From NCBI GenBank assembly GCA_003255065.1, contig QAOA01000058.1, positions 155,521 through 219,520 of the forward strand: a stretch of 64,000 nt of DNA. Direction: 5' to 3'. Below, piece by piece: positions 59,695-64,000 of this stretch (positions within the stretch are counted from its first letter, which is position 1; the number at the start of each line of letters is the position of its first letter). The position numbers were made by a program, and so were the translations under genes. Below the pieces are notes generated by a model. It was not told where the DNA came from. It did no database searches and worked only from the letters and a program-made list of their open reading frames with translations. The DNA is from Cercis canadensis (lineage: Eukaryota > Streptophyta > Magnoliopsida > Fabales > Fabaceae).

Positions 59695-60000
59695 TACATG
59701 GCTTCTCAATATTCTGAGCCTAATCACAACCTATGCTACCTGCCTACAACGGCATCATCCCATATCAAGATATCACTCTTGCTCAACCTAATATTTCCCA
59801 TGCCTTTTCTTACAATCCTTCTAATTCAGTTATTGTTGGCAACCGTGTTGCTCATTCTCATCTTCAATCTCCTAACCCTATTTTTCATCCCAAGAACCTT
59901 CTTTCAGTTAAACAGTTTATTCATGACAAATGTAAGCTTCAATTTTTTTTTTCTTTTGGTTTTGTTACCTAGGATCTGAAGACCAAAGCAGCTGTTATGT
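59695..60000 (+). mobile_element. Ty1/copia retrotransposon relic
   Basis: The frame at 59733-59972 reads SNSVIVGNRVAHSHL, PIFHPKNLLSVKQFIHDKCKLQFFF, followed after a stop by DLKTKAA. This is the protease/pre-integrase stretch of copia polyproteins (VGNG...KNLLSVxQF..D). No LTRs or other domains are seen nearby. Confidence 0.65.
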
Positions 60001-61421
60001 TATTAAACTATTTATTTTCTAACTAATTTATCAACTCTTTATATTCTGATTTTGTCTCTTCCCATTTAAATAATATGATTTTGATATAAACATAAATTTC
60101 AGTTAACTATATACAAAAGTTATCTCAACTTCAAATTTGTGACCTAAAAAATAAAGTTTAAAATCAAAGTATGAAGTTTACAAAAATAAATAAATTAGCA
60201 CTAAAATGGTCTTAAGTGACTGGCACATGTTAAATTTCATCAACTTTTGGATGGACATAAGTAAAAAGTGATATTTCACACCATGTAAAAAGTTTAAGGA
60301 GCATTTTAGACATTTTTTAAAGTTTAAGGATAAAACCATGCCACACTAGGTAAAGTTGAAATATGTAAATTGAATTCTAACTTATGATATATTAGTTTGA
60401 ATATTTTAATCACAAAATGACTTTACAACTTTTCATTTGTATTAAAATTACTTCGATATTAATTACTTTTTATTATTCTATTTATTAAAAAAATTCTTAA
60501 ATTCTTATTAATAAGACATCAAAGGACAAAATGATTCATAAATATATTTATTCAAATCAAATCAAAGGAAGATGTTCGATCACATATGTATATTTTCATA
60601 AATTACACATATCTAGCTTAATTCAATGGGCTTTGGTGTTCAACAAAGTTCATTTTCATTTCTGAAGAGAGAAAGTAGCAGAGAGAGAGAGAGAGGTAGA
60701 ATCGTGAGACAATCAAATTATTTCCACCAACACAAGAAATATTAAAAGAACATGTTATCTTCTTTCACAATCTCAATTTGCGCCTTCCCCAAGCCGCGCC
60801 ATTATTTTATTACAAATATCGCAAGAGGTTTTTCCTTATTCTAATCATAGAAGATAAAGAAAGAAAAGACAAAGATAACTCTATTAGTGCCTCAAATTAT
60901 TGAGTTCTATCATATCAGAGTCTTTGTGTCGCTAATCTTTTACCTCTTTGCATAAATAGAGCTACACTAATTTGACTGCTCTTAAGGGAATTGAATTATA
61001 CTGCAGACGAAGAGAATTGAGCCAGAAAAAAAAAGAAAGAAAGAAAATTAAAGAGATGAAAATCAATTTGTTCATATGATTTTGAGGAATTGAGATATAA
61101 ATTTTCTAGTCGTTCTTTGAAATACGAGAAAAATAAAAATTCTCTAAATATACCATATAGAAATTGATAACATTGAGGGAGAGAGTTAAAAGAGAGAGAG
61201 AGAGAGAGAGAAAGGTATCTCTTGCTTTTAATTCCTTTGAAGCGCATAAACAAAAGGAAAAGGAAGACAGTGGATTATCATGTAAGCATATCCCTAGCTA
61301 AGCCACCAATCCTCCACCCTCTCTCTATCAATATGTGTTTGTACGTAGCCATAATGTGTCCTCTCCATCTTCCTTCCCATTTTCTTTATCTACCGAACTT
61401 ACCCATTTGTTGTTCTTCTCC
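60001..61421. other. Spacer upstream of the ATL gene
   Basis: AT-rich, with GA microsatellites at about 60680-60694 and 61191-61212. The last few hundred bases are presumably the promoter and 5'UTR of the RING gene. No other gene seen. Confidence 0.5.
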
Positions 61422-61940
61422 ATGGCTGAAACTCACACTCGTACTCCCACACCCACTCTTAGCCCCAGCATAAGCATAAGGCCTTGTGATGAAAATGAAG
61501 AAGCACACGGTTTCAGTTTAATGGTTGTTTTGGCAGCCATTGTATGTGCTTTTCTTTGTGCTCTTGGTCTTAACACTATGCTACTATGTGTGTTTCAATG
61601 TGCTAACCGTGTCCTCACAGAGCCTCTCCAATGGATTACCTCTCGCCGCCTAAATTCTGGCCTCAAGAAGAAAGAAATGGTAGCTTTGCCAACCTCAACT
61701 TATGACACCCACTCTCACTCTGCCTCTCCATCTTCATCTTCAGCTTCTAATTGTGCAATTTGCTTAGCAGACTTCTCTGATGGAGACAAGATTAGGTTCC
61801 TCCCAAAATGCAATCACCCTTTCCATGTCGTTTGCATCGATAAGTGGTTACTTTCTCATTCTTCTTGCCCTACTTGCAGGCACCTCCTCAAATCCAATCA
61901 TTCACTACACTCCTTACATATTGTCATACCCAATAATTAA
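61422..61940 (+). CDS. ATL-type RING-H2 finger E3 ubiquitin ligase
   Basis: Single-exon, 172-residue protein typical of the plant ATL family of membrane-anchored E3 ligases. A hydrophobic segment at about 31-58 is followed by a basic stretch, a Ser-rich linker and a canonical RING-H2. Its zinc ligands are C111, C114, C130, H132, H135, C138, C149 and C152, with the ATL-type Pro (P129 region, [10 protein letters not shown]) and W142 that contacts the E2. Small size and an intronless gene fit the family (closest in feel to the ATL78/79 group, not certain). The start at 61422 lies in an ideal ccATGGct context; upstream frame extension begins without an ATG. It should ubiquitinate unknown substrates at a membrane, using an E2. 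Confidence 0.93.
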   Translation: MAETHTRTPTPTLSPSISIRPCDENEEAHGFSLMVVLAAIVCAFLCALGLNTMLLCVFQCANRVLTEPLQWITSRRLNSGLKKKEMVALPTSTYDTHSHSASPSSSSASNCAICLADFSDGDKIRFLPKCNHPFHVVCIDKWLLSHSSCPTCRHLLKSNHSLHSLHIVIPNN

Positions 61941-64000
61941 TTAATTACTTATTTATATATGCTACTGTATTAATCAGGATTCTTGTTGTTTTGTTTTTCT
62001 ACCCTACCTAGTCTTGTTATTTCTCTTCTTCCTCTTCAATAATTTCCAGGCCTTGTGTGTGGATCGATCATATGAGTTATCTACTGTAAATTTCTAAATT
62101 GAACCTATGCAACTGAGGATCTTGAGACTTTTGAGATTCCCTCTTTCTCTTTCCTTCAATTGTATATATATTATTGTCTTGTGGATTTTGTTTCATTGGC
62201 AAATTCTAATGTCATACGTATTTTTATTTGATTAAAGAAACTACCCCATATAAATTCTGTTCCTGCTTGTCTGGAGTGATATATATACTGACAACGTACT
62301 AACTAAGTAAATAAATAATTATATGCTGCCTTGGTTAGGCAAATGCCTATGGTCCCAAGCATATATAGCACAAGTAGCAACTCTGAAGCTTCAAGGTTAC
62401 ACAAAGCACGATGTAGATTCAATTCCAACTGTCTACTATAGGGACAAAATGTGTAGCTTCTAGACTATAGAGAATTTAATTATGGCGCAGTTAATTTTAT
62501 TTTGTTAAACTTAAAAACAAATTTATAACTCAAACATACATGTGCTTATAAACAAGTATGCATTTTAAAGGGTATTTTAATAGCTACTTGAAATTAAATA
62601 AAGATTCCACATTTGATGTTTTGTGAAGAACAGGAAACAGGAAACAGCAAATGGAAGATCTCCCTTGCTATAGTTCATCCTCATAAATTAAAACACAGAA
62701 CAGAACCAGAAAATAAATTAATAAACATTAATTATCACTCTTTATAAATGCATATAGTCTCCGACATATCCAAGTGTCATATGTCCCATCACTTTGTGTG
62801 CACTAGGATTTCCTGCCATTACCACAAAAAGACAAGTATCTCACAATTTGGACTATGAATTGAATTAAAATAGAATCATCAAAAGTAGCCCCACTAGTTG
62901 TATGCGGTGATTTGTCTGAACCCAAGATAAGATAACTAGTTGAACCCAAAAGAGTAACCAATAATGAAAAGATGGCTGCTCCTACCTAAACCACAATATT
63001 CCATTATGACTCAAAGGATATATGGCTAATTAAGTTACCACTATACTTCAAGATAAGGATCATGGTTGTAATGCCAAAGACACAAATCCTTGTTCTAAGT
63101 TTGCTTATCCAACTATATATCTCTAATTAAGTACATGTAGGGTGGCAATTTGGATCTTCTGGTTTTTTATTTCTTTCTTTAGTTTCATGCTATGATAGTT
63201 TTTAGTTTAGCTGAGGTGATATTCATGCCCATGAGCTTTTCTTTCATTCATTCATTTTATGATGAAGAAGTGCATGTGAAAGGCATTACATAAACTCATA
63301 TAAACGCCTTCTTCTTAAAGATAACGCATCGATGCTACACCTAAACCACCAAGAACTAAGAATATTCATGGGCAATAAAGTTGGAAAGAGCCTTCCACTT
63401 AAGATACCTTAAATAATTTAGATTTCTAAAAGTTTATATCATCAAACATATGACACTTGTGTAATGGGCCATGTATCTTTAGTGTATTTTCTTTTAAAAA
63501 TAGATGGAAAAGAAAACTCGAGCATAAAAGTAGTATACTTGATCTCTAGGGGAAGGGCAGAACTAACTAGACCCAGTTGGAGGAGCTGAACTAACACTTA
63601 CTAAGGATTTTTGAGAAATGGTAACAATTTTAAGGGGATGGGGAAATAAATAACTTAAAAACTAAGGGACATTTATGAAATTTCAAAAATTTGGGAGGCC
63701 AAATCCCCCAAAACTTATGAGTTATGCCAGTGAATCAGTGATAGGGTAGAGAGTAGTAATTTGAGAATATGTAAGAATCTCTCATTCGTTAATTAGAGGA
63801 CAAGGCAGGGTTACTTATTCGTAGAAATTTTTTAAAGGCTATATATTAAAGGTGATAGTCTATCTTCTCTTATAATTTAATCCTATTTAATTTTAATAAA
63901 ATTAAAATATAAGACTTGTACGATGAAATATCTTATGCTCAACCATTAGAATATCACTTTAAAAACACTATATGCTCATGTTAAAAGTGTAAATTATGAG
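61941..64000. other. Spacer to the right edge
   Basis: ATL 3'UTR followed by about 1.8 kb of AT-rich DNA with no recognisable gene, RNA or repeat. Confidence 0.5.

Noticed and set aside
1..64000. Search for CRISPR-like arrays, operons, phage or organelle DNA insertions
   Set aside because: None seen; gene structure is plainly eukaryotic and no stretch resembled plastid or mitochondrial genes. The tRNA is nuclear in type.

Overview
The window is nuclear DNA from a dicotyledonous (probably rosid) land plant. Every protein-coding gene but one is split by AT-rich introns. The gene families are plant ones: allantoate deiminase, GEX1, plant-type VPS38, QRT3-like pectinases and an ATL RING-H2 protein. 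There is one nuclear-type tRNA gene, and the spacers hold MITEs and transposon or gene relics. I could not fix the species from sequence alone. Exon boundaries were placed by eye on reading phase, splice sites and family similarity. All seven N bases are single and each joins two near-identical direct copies of flanking sequence, which looks like unmerged contig overlap and not like biology.

Layout. 42-5665 (minus): allantoate amidohydrolase (AAH), 11 exons, 3' end off the left edge. 5666-8486: divergent spacer with a 381-bp Mutator-type MITE. 8487-11091 (plus): GEX1, a nuclear-envelope karyogamy protein. About 12090-21185 (plus): Integrator subunit 7, with a probable non-coding first exon and a 3-kb 5'UTR intron. 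24810-29656 (plus): VPS38/UVRAG-like subunit of the class III PI3-kinase complex. 30.5-31.7 kb: a broken T2/S-RNase-like gene and a PPR 5' fragment lying between inverted flanks. 33175-33813 (plus): TFB5, the smallest TFIIH core subunit, followed by a duplicate of its own 3' end. 34374-34456 (minus): tRNA-Leu(CAA). 35.2-35.7 kb (minus): a PPR pseudogene. 39536-42155, 52847-55248 and 56520-59072 (plus): three QRT3-like pectin-lyase-fold polygalacturonase genes. 44922-49759 (plus): a TMPIT/TMEM120-like membrane protein lying between the first and second of them. 59.3-60.0 kb: LINE and copia relics. 61422-61940 (plus): a single-exon ATL-type E3 ligase.

The genes do not form a pathway; this is a conventional plant gene neighbourhood. 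The order AAH, INTS7, QRT3-like is, from memory, the order of Arabidopsis At4g20070, At4g20060 and At4g20050/At4g20040, so this looks like an ancient syntenic block expanded by gene insertion and by tandem amplification of the QRT3-like family. I found no convincing undescribed system. The most distinctive items are the QRT3-like array (including a decoy exon start created by a tandem duplication), the MITE just upstream of one array promoter, the RNase T2 relic, and the PPR fragment between inverted flanks.
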